Shown: positions 44,193 to 54,419, numbered from the stretch's first letter. The stretch: 64,000 nucleotides of DNA from Adenophora triphylla var. japonica (GCA_022495995.1 JAFEMH010000079.1:868001-932000); one strand, 5' to 3'. Numbers and translations: made by a program. Notes: generated by a model not told the origin, from the sequence alone.

Positions 44193-45465
44193 TGTGAATG
44201 TGTGCCCAAATTTTGAAATTCATGCGAATTTGAAGCCATCCGGTTTAATTTGAAAAACGGAGTCGCCACGCCATTTTAATTACCTCAAAACTTTGAAAAA
44301 AAGGTTTTTATGGGTTCGGAGGTTAAGTTACCCCTTGGGAAGAACGGATCGTCGTTCACCCAAGGTGCCTTGCCGGAGCAAGTCTCCCAAGATTCCATTA
44401 ACCGTGCTTGCTTGCGTGCTTTCTTGTGTGCATGTGTTTGAAAAATAAGGGAGGGAATGTCCCAAGTTGTCTTCCGGACGTACAAACCATTTATTGGTTG
44501 TCACTCGGGATTTCTTGGATTTTATGTATTCGGGATTTTGATCCCGTCCTCATCTTGGACTTGTGATCATCGCTTTTTGTGACCTCGGGACTTGCGTGAT
44601 CGAGAGAGGGACTCCCTTTTATAGTCCAAAATGAGGTTCTTTAGGAAGGAATGTCCTTAGCCCATCAATCCTACACTTTAAGACGGTCGAGCTCATATAG
44701 ATGCTTCATACTCATCTTAAGTGGTAATCGGAGATATAGGGTTCAAGGTTATCCCTTTCTAAAGAGATTATGAAACCTTTAATGGAAGGAACGATGTAAA
44801 GATAGGATCTTTTACACCGGTCCATTCCAAGGTTGCTAATGGGGACATGGGGGAAATGCATGATAAAAATGACATTTTTAGTGAAAAGATGACATTTTAG
44901 GGTTGCAAATGATGCTTTTTGGTTTAAAGAAGTGATCTTTATGGTTTAAAGAAATGATTTTGTGCAAAGGAGGCATTTTTATGGGAAAAATAGCATTTTA
45001 GGTGCAAATGATGCATAAAGATGTTATTTTGCAAACAAAGGATGCATTTCTATGTATGAAAATGATTTTTGGGTGCAAAGGATGCATTTTTAGGGGAAAA
45101 AGAGATTTTGAATGCAAAGGATGCAATTTTTATGCAAAGGATGCTTTTTTTGATGAAAAGGGATGTTCTTTTGATGCAAATGATGTTGCTTTGTATTCAA
45201 AAATCTTGGTTTAAGTGCAGATTGATATAAGATTATGACTTGGAAAAGGTAAAAATCAGATTACAGCTTGAAAAGATGAAGTCTCTGCATAATGGCCAAA
45301 GTTGTCGCGTGACATAGGCTGCCTATGTCGCGTGACATACTTAGCCACTTACAGAGACCTTAGCAACTGGGACTTGCAGAGGCAACAAGGCTTTAATATA
45401 GCCAAGTTACTTCACTGATAGACCCCAAAGACATGTATATGATCATTTCAAGGGAGTATGGAAAG
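44193..45465 (-). repeat. 5' LTR of element B, truncated by insertion of D
   Basis: Matches 12236-13511 and stops after GGAAAG where element D begins. GAAAG (45461-45465) should be the target-site duplication of D. The missing part (homologous to 13512-14664) is predicted to follow D outside the window, starting GAAAGGTAAAATCC. Palindrome TATGTCGCGTGACATA lies at 45324-45339 and PBS-like TGGCGACTCC at 44268-44259. Confidence 0.92.
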
Positions 45466-45949
45466 TGAAATTACCCGGGATTTCGCGCGGACGCGAAACA
45501 CGGTTGTCTTTCGCGGGGGGTTGGTGTCTGAGACCTCGCTTCATGGGAAGGAACAAAATGATGAGTCGCCACGCGGTTTTTGTATTTTGAGCCCAAACGT
45601 TGAGAAACGGCTATTGAAAATGGTGTCGTTTTTATTGGTAGCAAAAACTTAGGAAAAAGCTTTGAAAACGGGGATCATTTTTATTGGCAGCAAAAACGAG
45701 TAAAAAGCTTTTTTTAGTACCAGAGATTGTTAGGTTCGGAGGTCACGTTACGTTTCGGGTAGAGTATGACGAGATCGCCCGAAACGCCTCGCATGACGAG
45801 TCTTTCTACCTTTCTCGAAATCGTGTGTGTGTGTGTGTGTTTTGAAATGGGGGCTTGAATGACAAGCTTAATCTTGGTTTGAATGTCAAACGTTGATTAG
45901 GTGACTTTGTTTGAAAAGACGAGCGTTTGAATGACAAACGTCGGTTTTG

Positions 45950-46110
45950 AGTTGAAATGAGCGTTTGCGTGGCAAACATCGACTTTGAGTTTGAAATGAG
46001 CGTTTGCGTGGCAAACGTCGACTTTGAGTTTGAAATGAGCGTTTGCGTGGCAAACGTCGACTTTGAGTTTGAAATGAGCGTTTGCGTGGCAAACGTCGAT
46101 TTTGAGTTTG
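45950..46110 (-). repeat. 39-bp hairpin array in LTR of D
   Basis: About four units with CGTTTG-cgtgg-CAAACG; A has at least six. The copy number therefore differs between members of one subfamily. Confidence 0.85.
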
Positions 46111-46493
46111 AAAAGGAGTTCGAAAAGGAGTTCGAAGGTCGAACTCCGGTTTTTGAACCGGGCGAGTCATTGTTAACGATTTTTACGAGAAAAACGTATT
46201 AAATGATTTTATGTGTCAAATGGCGGCTTCTAAGTTTGAAGATGAGCGTTTGGATGCCAAACGTCACTTCGCGCGTTTTGAAAGAGAGTTCGACGGACGA
46301 ACTCCGGTTTTGAACCGGGCATTACATTGTTAACGATTTTTACGGGAAAAATACGTATTAAATGATGTGCGATCAACGAATCGGGTTGCGACTCGGACTT
46401 TTGAAAAGTAAATACTATCACAATCCAAACGGATCGGACTTGTAAATGACAGTATTTAAAGCGGTGTCAACGGAATCAAACGATCCGGATTCG

Positions 46494-46650
46494 TAAATGA
46501 CGATCAACGAGGCCAAACGGCTCGGAATTGTAAAGGACGATCAACGAGGCCAAACGGCTCGGAATTGTAAATGACGATCAACGAGGCCAAACGGCTCGGA
46601 ATTGTAAATGACGATCAACGAGGCCAAACGGCTCGGAATTGTAAATGACA
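46494..46650 (-). repeat. 37-bp array in LTR of D
   Basis: About four units of the same 37-bp sequence as 122-305, inverted. Confidence 0.85.
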
Positions 46651-47087
46651 TGAAAGTAAACGGAACGGGGTCGGAACGCCGTTTTAACCCGTGATTACTT
46701 CTCTTACGGAAAGAGAAGAGGATCGAGGGGCTAAAACGTATCGGACCCCGTTAGACAGAGGCGTCTACATTTTGATAACGACGTTCGAAACAGTTATAGC
46801 GACTGGCGCATAAACCGAGACGGAACGGAAGATTCAGAGAGAGGGAGTTATACCTATGGCTAGGGTCGACTCCTTTGGCTCGGGAGGTGTGTACGGGACA
46901 CGGAAAGTGATTCGAAAGGTTGTTTCGAAGTTGTAGGGTGCGTATTTGATCGAAATACGAAGGTTTCACGCGAATCGAGACAAAACGGGAGCTCGGGAGG
47001 GGTGAAAACCAGTTTGGACCGTGGGGTATGTGAATTTTTGGTGTAAATTCCTCCTCTCTTGCCTTTGACAGCAACTTCTATTTATAG

Positions 47088-47211
47088 GGTGAAAATTGCA
47101 GTAGGAGTCCGGCCGGACTTGGACTGAATTTCAGGGGGTTTTGGGGATTTTGGAAATCTGGGGGACTTGCTGGCAATTTCAGGAAAAGTGCACAGTGAGT
47201 CCGGCCGGACT
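47088..47211 (-). promoter_or_regulatory. LTR promoter of D: TATA box and two palindromes
   Basis: On - CTATAAATAG (47097-47088), with AGTCCGGCCGGACT at 47106-47119 about 9 bp upstream and again at 47198-47211. Both are perfect 14-bp palindromes. The same word occurs before the antisense genes of D. Confidence 0.75.
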
Positions 47212-47616
47212 TGGCTTGCAAACCAGGGGCATTTTGGTCTTTTCCCTTTGAAATTGATTGAAGGGTGATGTGTGGGCAGTGGCATGGCTGCCACGTGCCC
47301 TCTGAGTCACCAGCTGAGGTGGGATTTTGTCCCTCGGTCCCGGTTTTGTCCGTTTTTTAAAATAACAGTCCGGGAAATGTCCGAAACGCCCCCGGAAAGT
47401 GCCGAAAAATGCGTTTTTCAGGGAAAGCCATACTTTTACGTGAGATGTCACGTGCTAAGTACGGTTCGACGTCGGGATGCACGGGGCAGTCCCGGGACGT
47501 CTCGTTGGCACAGCAACGGGGAGTTTAACGAGTTCCGGTTAACCTGGAGCGGGCCAGTTAACGGATTTCGGTTAACTTTCTGACGGATTTGGACGATCCG
47601 GATTTGGGTACTTACA

Positions 47617-47661
47617 GTTAGCCCCTCAGCGACGTCTCCTCCGAAGGAGGTGGGGTCGTTG
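47617..47661. other. PPT and PPT-adjacent foldable segment (H0), element D
   Basis: On - the PPT reads GCTGAGGGGCTAAC. On +, CCCC, AGCGAC, hairpin CCTCC-gaa-GGAGG, GGGG and GTCGTT follow in order, as in B and C but with compensating base changes. Confidence 0.55.
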
Positions 47662-47702
47662 AAAAAGATAAGGATCCAAATCGGGATGCCTTACTTTGAA
47701 GG

Positions 47703-47785
47703 AGACCTGGGCGGTCAGCTGGCTGGACCCTTAGCGAAAAGGATTCCTACGTATCCCGAGCGGGAATCAAGCCGATCGTAGTTCG
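47703..47785 (+). other. Three-hairpin motif, element D
   Basis: GACC-tgggc-GGTC, GGCTGGACC, CCTT/AAGG, then CTACG...CGTAG enclosing CCCG-ag-CGGG, constant ATCAAGCC, ending GTTCG. Confidence 0.55.
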
Positions 47786-47954
47786 AAAAGGGGCAAGGGT
47801 CGCGCATGGGGACCTTGACCTGAGCGAGACTGTTAGGAGGCGTCTAAACCTGGATGAGACCATTCGCGAGGTACCTGTACCTGAATGGAGACTGTTGGGA
47901 GGCGTCTGAACCTGGGACATTCTGAAACCTTCGAGGGTGCGTGGCGCCTCAAAC

Positions 47955-48655
47955 CGGAGTTGCGATGTTGATGAGGGCTTTCGTGCCTTGGGTGCTGGGC
48001 TTATTGCTGTTGCCAGTTTTATCCTGCTGGGGATGAGCGTTCGGGCTTACCTGGATGGCCGAAGAGGGATTGTTGCAAGCCGTTCGTGCCTTGGGGTTCG
48101 GGCTTATTGCTGTTGCCGAAAAGATGACCATTTGCAAGGCGTTCGTACCTTGGGGTTCGGGCTTATTGCTGTTGCCGGAGATGATTGTTTGCAAGGCGTT
48201 CGTACCTTGGGGTTCGGGCTTATTGCTGTTGCCGGAAAGATGACCATTTGTAAGGCGTTCGTACCTTGGGGTTCGGGCTTATTGCTCTTGCCGGAAAGAA
48301 GACCATTTGCAAGGCGTTCGTACCTTGGGGTTTGGGCTTATTGCTGTTGCCGGAGAGATGACCATTTGCAAGGCGTTCGTACCTTGGGGTTCGGGCTTAT
48401 TGCTGTTGCCGCTGAGATGACCATTTGCAAGGCGTTCGTACCTTGGGGTTCGGGCTTATTGCTGTTGCCGCTGAGATGACCATTTGCAAGGCGTTCGTAC
48501 CTTGGGGTTCGGGCTTATTGCTGTTGCCGGAAAGATGACCATTTGCAAGGCGTTCGTACCTTGGGGTTCGGGCTTATTGCTGTTGCCGGAAAGATGACCA
48601 TTTGCAAGGCGTTCGTACCTTGGGGTTCGGGCTTATTGCTGTTGCCGGAAAGATG
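47955..48655 (+). repeat. 59-bp tandem array, element D
   Basis: About eleven units; GCAAGGCGTT recurs every 59 bp from 48191 to 48604. A 180-residue open frame runs through it, but it shifts meaning each unit because 59 is not a multiple of three, so it is not regarded as coding. Confidence 0.92.
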
Positions 48656-48689
48656 ATGACCACGAAGGTCTTGATAAGAGGGTGGAGGT

Positions 48690-48925
48690 CGGACCGCGAA
48701 GGTCGGGATTGAATGTTTGAGATGGGACCATGAAAGGTCGAGCTGGGAATTGAAATCGGATCGTGAAAAGTCGCGATTGAGGATTGAAATCGGACCGTGA
48801 AAGGTCGCGATTGAGAATTGAAATCGGACCGTGAAAGGTCGCGATTGAGAATTGAAATCGGACCGTGAAAGGTCGCGATTGAGGATTGAAATCGGACCGT
48901 GAAAGGTCACGATTGAGAGTTTAAT
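48690..48925 (+). repeat. 34-bp hairpin array, element D
   Basis: About six units with GACC-gtgaaa-GGTC hairpins (CGGACCGTGAAAGGTCGCGA). Related in sense to the leader array of B at 23510-23880. Confidence 0.85.
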
Positions 48926-48989
48926 GGTGAGGACCATTTAAATTTTAACGTCGGGAGACGGAATCGTAACTGAAATGTCCGGAGACATG

Positions 48990-49017
48990 GTTGAACGTTT
49001 GAATGTCAAACGTCAAC
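48990..49017 (+). other. Isolated long hairpin, element D
   Basis: GTTGA-a-CGTTTG-aatgt-CAAACG-TCAAC, an imperfect 11-bp stem with the same CGTTTG/CAAACG heart as the 39-bp LTR array. Confidence 0.6.
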
Positions 49018-49029
49018 TGGACTGAATTT

Positions 49030-49275
49030 AACGTCAGGAGATGAACGTTAGTGAGGACTAACTGAGAATTTAACATCTGGAGACGAGCGTTAGTGAGGAC
49101 TAACTGAGAATTTAACGTCTGGAGACGAACGTTAGTGAGGACTAACTGAGAATTTAATGTATGGAGACGGGCGTTAGTGAGGACTAACTGAGAATTTAAC
49201 GTCTGGAGACGAACGTTAGTGAGGACTAACTGAGAATTTAACGTCTGGAGACGAACGTTAGTGAGAACTAACTTC
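49030..49275 (+). repeat. 42-bp hairpin array, element D
   Basis: Six units, each with GTTAGT-GAGG-ACTAAC. From 49276 to 49410 only AT-rich sequence is seen. Confidence 0.88.
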
Positions 49276-49412
49276 GATTTATCCTCGGGGGATGGGGTGT
49301 TAGAAATGTCTAACTGGGGGAAATTTTACACTTTTGGGGGCCAAAAGTGGTAAAATTGGAATTGCCAAAAGCTGAGGGGCAAAAGGGGCAAAATTTATTC
49401 TGGTGCAGTAAG

Positions 49413-49456
49413 AGTCCGGTCGGACTTTTACTGTTTTTCCAGAATCTTTTAAATGC
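49413..49456 (+). promoter_or_regulatory. Promoter of PMD gene of D: near-palindrome plus TTTTAAAT
   Basis: AGTCCGGTCGGACT (49413-49426) differs by one base from the LTR palindrome of D. CCAGAATCTTTTAAATGCC follows. The ATG at 49576 is 150 bp away. Confidence 0.6.
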
Positions 49457-49575
49457 CGAGGCTGGGGAAGAAAATGGCCATTTTCTTCCATTGTTGCCGG
49501 CGAGAGAGGAGAGAAAAGAGAGAGAAATCCAACCCAAATTGCAAGGTTTGCTCGAATTTGTGAGGGAAAATTGCT

Positions 49576-52177
49576 ATGGAGGGTGAAGGAGGACCAATGG
49601 CTCGCCACGGAAGGACCGACGACGAAAGAACTCGATTGGTTCGGACCATTCGAACCACCACTCTTCCATTGAATCCGGCGGAGTTTTATCCGGCGAGGGA
49701 CCGCCACAACTCCAAGGGAGGGATCGAAAGACACGTAAGTTCCCTACAAATTCCATTAATTTCAAGAATGTGCATTCTTTAAATGTTAGAAATTTGTTAG
49801 GAATTTACTTAGGGATTTTGGTGCCCGATTTGGGGCTTTTGACTTTGCTATGAATCGTTGTCGAAATTGACTAGGACGTAGTTCAATTGACATCATGGGT
49901 AGATGACATAAAAATTTTGGTTGCAAAATTCCATGTCTAAATGCATTTTCCAAAATTAAAGTAGCTTTAATTCGGGACGGAGCGAAATTTTCGAAAAATT
50001 CGAAAGAATTTGAAAGTTCCGGATTCGACGGAGATTTCGAAAGATTTTGAAAGTTCCGGATTCGACGGAGTTTTCGAAAGATTTTGAAAGTTCCGGATTC
50101 GACGGAGTTTTCGAAATGATTTAAATATACGTAGTAAATGAATGAGAACCGTATCTGCATTGCATCCTTTTGACATGCGTTGTTGCATTTTGTTGACGTT
50201 GCTTCTGTCTTGTTTGTCTGCAGGGGACAGGGACGGTTGATACCCATAACCAGAAGAGTCGGGGTGCCTTTGAGGCGGTGCAGGCATTGTGGGGCCTTAT
50301 CCCGGACGTAGCTCGAGAGGGAGAGAGGAGTCCACGACAGCTGGTGATTGACTCCGGGCTGGCTGGGTTTATCAGTGATGTGGCGGCGACAGCCGATACG
50401 CCGAGGGGCAGGGCCATGTATGTCGCGCTGAGCGAGTACTGGTGGGATACGACCCACACTTTCCATTTCAGATGGGGGGAGGCGACGGTGACTCCCACGG
50501 ATTTTGCCGCTATCACTGGGTTGCCGACTTATGGCAACGCGCTGGTGTGGGTTGATGGTTACACCCCGGAGCGGTTATGCAGGCTGCTGGGTTTCGATAT
50601 TACCGATGCTAGGGGCTTAGGCATTCGGTACAGGCCGATGGAGCATCACTTGAGGGCGGGTGTCGCCGATTATCTGGCTGGGTCTTTGAGGATGACCGCG
50701 GAGCGTCTGGCTCGAGGGTTCCTTTGGTTTGCGCTGTCAGTGACTTTGTTCCCGACTTCCGACACGTCTTGTCACTTCCCTCTGCTCGGGTCGCTGGTAG
50801 ACTTGGATGCCGTGAGGGGGTTTGCGTGGGGGAGGCTGGACTGGCCGAGCTCTACCACTCTTTGGACAGGTTCTCGCGGGGAGAGGAGCACACATTTAGC
50901 CGCTTCACGCCCGTCTTGGATGTAAGTTTACGTGCTTTTCTCTTCCTTGCCTCTTTTATGTACTCGTATGTATCCGCTTTGTAGCCGACATAACTTTCCA
51001 TTCTCTTGGCGGTGTCCGGGTGCTACGAGGTATTCACCCGCAGGCTTGGGACATCAAGGAGCCGTACCGTCCCTCGTTCCCCGCCATGCCGGTTTGGCGT
51101 AAGAAGGCGAAGAGGGCGGTCTCTTCGAGGGTTGGCACTCGAGTGTCGTACGAGGAGATATCTCTGGCGCCGAACCCGGAGTTCTCCGAAAGAATCCACC
51201 TGACCCGGTGGAGCAGGTTTGATCATGTCGCGGTGCATTGCCAGCGAGACTACACGGCGGTGGAAGCTCCCGGTGGGACTTCACCGTGACGCCATGTATT
51301 TGGGGAGAGGGTGACCCGTCAAAGATAGGCGGGGTCTCTTCCATTGGTGCCGGTGGATCCTCCTTTGTACATGCAAGATCCCCTGAGATGCCGATTGGAC
51401 GAGCTGGAGGGGTACCTTCGTGGTGTGTACTTCATCGAGTACATCATAGCGGGGCCGCTTATGATGTTTTCTTGAGGATGAGGCCGAGGAGCCCGCAGTG
51501 CAGCATAGGGAGGGCGAGGTCCCCGGAGGTCCTCGACATTTTCCCCGTCCCGCGAGCTAGGCTAGCGTACGAGGGCCGGACGTTTCGCGCAGCGACTTGT
51601 GATCCCGCTCCCGGCGGAGCCGAGACCACGATACAGGCGGACCCCAATGCTTCGGTGAGCATCTTTTGATTTTCGCATTTGATAGTAGCATTACGCACAT
51701 GATGCATCCGTACTTTCTGTTCGCTTTCGATGATTTTCCTGGTTCGCAGTATCCGGCCGTACGTACAATGAGGCCATGAGGCTGGTGGACGGGTGGTCCG
51801 CCTACGCCAGGAGGCTCGTAGAGTTCATGCGGTGCAGTTCCCGGAGGAGCGTGGACGTCCGCGATCGGGAGCCGTCTAGGCCGAGGGGTTCGCCCGCTCC
51901 CACACCGGGGGAGGACTTCACACAGGGGTTTGGCCGGTTCGCGGGCGGAACGGCTGGATTTGGAGCTCCTTCTTCTGCGCACTCGGGCGCGAGAGGGGAG
52001 TCCTCGAGTTCGCGCACTCCGAGGAGGCCCTTTGCCTATTCCCGGCTGGAGGAGTTTGGCGAGTTCCTATTTGCGGCAGATCCGGCAGCGGCGGAGCAAG
52101 ACGTCGAGTGTACGGATGACGAGCAGACTCAGAGTAGTCCCCTTTTTACTGCTTTCTTTCTTTACTATTTTGTTTAG
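49576..52177 (+). pseudogene. Plant mobile domain (PMD) gene of D, antisense to pol, broken
   Basis: Exon 1 49576-49734 (53 codons, donor GTAAGT), exon 2 50224-50921, then exons near 51010-51655 and 51750-52177. The PMD core is in exon 2: EYWWDTTHTFHFRWGEATVTP, TDFAAITGLPTYG, RLLGFDI and WFALSVTLFPTSD. A -1 shift falls in a G5 run near 50826-50831 before GEAGLAELYHSLDRFSR; exon 3 breaks again near 51285-51310 (MYLGERVTRQ is followed by a stop). The last exon carries an acidic DVECTDDEQT tail. Intron 1 holds a 37-bp repeat. The layout matches C, and the gene precedes DUF7745 on the same strand. It is probably non-functional unless the G-run is an assembly error and other breaks are wrong too. 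Confidence 0.82.
50004..50115 (+). repeat. 37-bp repeat in PMD intron 1, element D
   Basis: Three units (GGATTCGACGGAG at 50021, 50058, 50095) with internal TTCGAA. The rest of the intron 49735-50223 is AT-rich and empty. Confidence 0.88.
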
Positions 52178-52561
52178 ACAAAATGCATGTATTTGTCAGG
52201 AACAAATTTTGATTTGAAATGTATTTGCAAAAAGGCGCCCGTGGGGCGGAACCTGTACTTCGCATATTTATTTTGTGATCACCTTCAGTTATTTTCGGCA
52301 AATAAGCAAATAGTTTAATCAAAAATAAATAAAAAGGAGAAATGCATTAAAAATTGAACGGGTCAAAAATTAAGCATGTATGCACTAATTTTTAATTATT
52401 TGCACTGTTGCACGAGCCCAGGGCGGAAGGGATATTGTCATTGGTTAAATGAAATCAGGGGCAGGCACGCAGATTTCATAAGAGTGAACAGGGCATGGTT
52501 TGGAAATGTTTCCAACTTTAAGGCAGCTGGCTGCAGAGTTGACCAAGTCAACTGCAGAGGG

Positions 52562-52604
52562 AGTCCGGCCGGACTAGAATTGAATTTCCAGATTCTTTAA
52601 ATCG
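52562..52604 (+). promoter_or_regulatory. Promoter of DUF7745 gene of D: palindrome plus CAGATTCTTTAAAT
   Basis: AGTCCGGCCGGACT (52562-52575), exactly the LTR word, then CCAGATTCTTTAAAT (about 52588-52602). The ATG is 126 bp from the palindrome. Confidence 0.68.
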
Positions 52605-52700
52605 CAGTTTCAGCTTTGCAATTGGTGAGAAAACTGCGCATTGCTTTGTTCATCTGGCTGAATTCCTTTCCCTTTCTTAAGGTTTTCTTCACCTTCTGAC

Positions 52701-54199
52701 ATGGCTCCCTTTCCCAAGTTATCGTCTCGGATGCAAGAGCGATATTTGGACAACTTTCAGTCGTGGGTACGGAACCACACGAGGCAGAACAAAAGGTTTT
52801 TCGAAGGCTGTTACGGGATTAAATCTGTTTGGGCTTTGAAGGAGCTCATGCCAGATTGGGATCTTTTGAGAGCCGCGTCTCGGTTCTGGGACGTAAGGAG
52901 GAATGTGTACAGCTTTTCGTACAACGAAATCACTCCTACGTTTGAAGATTTCCGGGCCATTCTGGGAGGACCTGAGACGGAACAGCTAGTTCTTCCGTAT
53001 GCTGGTGGCATGGCCACCGTTGAGAAGCTAGTGTCCTTGTTGGGTATCTCGGCTGGAGAAGCATACGGGATGCTGATACAGGATACCGATTACGTTGACA
53101 TTTCGGGACTGCCCGAAAGATTTGCCGGAGCTGAGGGGAGCGTCTTTGCGTGGGACGCGTTTGCTCTGTGCGTGATTGCTACTCTGTTCACATTCACGTC
53201 TCTGGGTGTGTGCCATCACAGTGTACTGGACCTGGTGAGGCAGTGCCGGAGTGGAGGAGACATCGTGCCATTGGTCTTGGGCGAGACGTTCCTGGGCATA
53301 GGATGGATGGCGACCGGTAGCCGATACATGTGGGGAGGGAGTCCCGCTATGCTGACCATGTGGTTGAGGGAGAGGCTGCAGATGATGCCTGAGGTGCCAA
53401 TGTCTTGTGACGCTTGGTCTTTCTCGCGACGTCCTCTGGTGATAGGGGTAATCAGGCTGAGCTGGAGCTCTGGATGGCCAGACTTTGCACGCATCACTTG
53501 CGATGGTGGGTTCCCCATTGGAAGTTACAGACTTGTAGGACCGCTCAGGAGGGTCTGTTGATCGTCAGAGTGTCGGGGCTGTCTCAGACGTCTTTCTATA
53601 TTCCATCATTGGTTCTGCGGCAGTATGGGCTGGAGCAGGTGCCACTGACTGATCTGAGTTATGCTGCTACCTTTGAGGTGGGATCTCTGCGGATGGAGGA
53701 TCCTTCGACGCTATTGCTGGTCACCCGGTGGTGGCAATACACGTCCTTTCCTGCCAGGGTTCTCTTTCACCGGAGAGAGGGCACTGTTCTGTCGACGCAG
53801 TATCTGGACTGGTACGAAGAGTGTATAGGGGAGACACAGATGGCTATCTTGTGGAGACGGAGTGAGCTGTTGGGTGTTGATCACCTGGACAGCTCGACAT
53901 TGAGGAGGACAGAAGAGAGGGCTAACCCTGGGAATCGTACTGGCGATGCTATGGCTGATTATGTGGCAAGTGCTGATTGGGAGGCCAATCAAAGCACTGC
54001 GATGATGGCTCGAAGCGAGGCGGCTCGAGACAGAGCTAGAGAAAGGACTGTATTGACAGCCACAGGATTGACGGAGGCGTCGGGAAGAGTCCCTGAGCCA
54101 GGTAGAAGGCCTACCGGAATATTTCCTGCGAAGGTGAAGAACACTCGCCGGGGAAAAGGGAAGGGGAAGAAGGATGAAGGACCTAGTACGGGAAACTAG
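52701..54199 (+). pseudogene. DUF7745-type gene of D, antisense to pol, one frameshift
   Basis: Intronless, about 500 residues. 52701-53440 matches C: VWALKELMPDWDLLRAASRFW, FSYNEITPTFEDFRAILGGP, GISAGEAYGML, AWDAFALCVIATLF and DIVPLVLGETFLGI. A shift between about 53430 and 53450 moves to the frame ending at 54199, with LWMARLCTHHLRWWVPHW, VRVSGLSQTSFYIPSLVLRQ and YLDWYEECIGETQMAILWRR, and a Lys-rich tail (NTRRGKGKGKKDEG). Apart from this shift the reading frame is open throughout, in contrast to pol of the same element, which suggests that it was maintained longer. Function unknown; nuclear by its tail (inference). Confidence 0.8.
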
Positions 54200-54419
54200 G
54201 TTGACCTTGCTGTCCAGAGTATCCATCCATTGTCATTGCATGCAGACACATTAATTGATTAATGTTTTATTGTAGTTTTGCTAGCGTGTAGCGAGTCAAG
54301 AGTTGACCGTGCTTGAACTCATCAAAGAATGTTTTAACCGTTATGAATTTGTAGGTTAAATGAAAAGAGTTTTTCGAAACACAAGCAATTGATGCTTATT
54401 GTATTTTTTTTGTTTTTTA

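Larger units (their letters stand above)
12236..45465 (-). mobile_element. Element B: pol-less Tat-like element carrying a PMD gene (interrupted by C and D)
   Basis: LTRs at 12236-14664 and 44193-45465 are direct repeats; the internal PBS at 44189-44173 gives - orientation. B lies inside A. Element C (24642-43342) interrupts its leader and element D cuts its 5' LTR after 45465. With C removed, the B internal region is only about 10.8 kb: a short gag (23304-22657), no protease, RT or integrase, then conserved 3' motifs and a PMD gene antisense to gag. B is thus a deletion derivative that would need enzymes in trans. Confidence 0.9.
45466..47616 (-). repeat. 3' LTR of element D
   Basis: 2151 bp, TGAAATTACC to GGTACTTACA. 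The first 1.3 kb is the inverted counterpart of the LTR of A. It contains a GT repeat (45822-45840), a 39-bp array, a 37-bp array and the promoter at 47088-47211. PBS-like TGGCGACTC lies at 45571-45562. Confidence 0.92.

Noticed and set aside
47937..48479. 180-residue frame through the 59-bp array as a gene
   Set aside because: Unit length is not a multiple of three, so the peptide only appears periodic every three units; no start context or homology.
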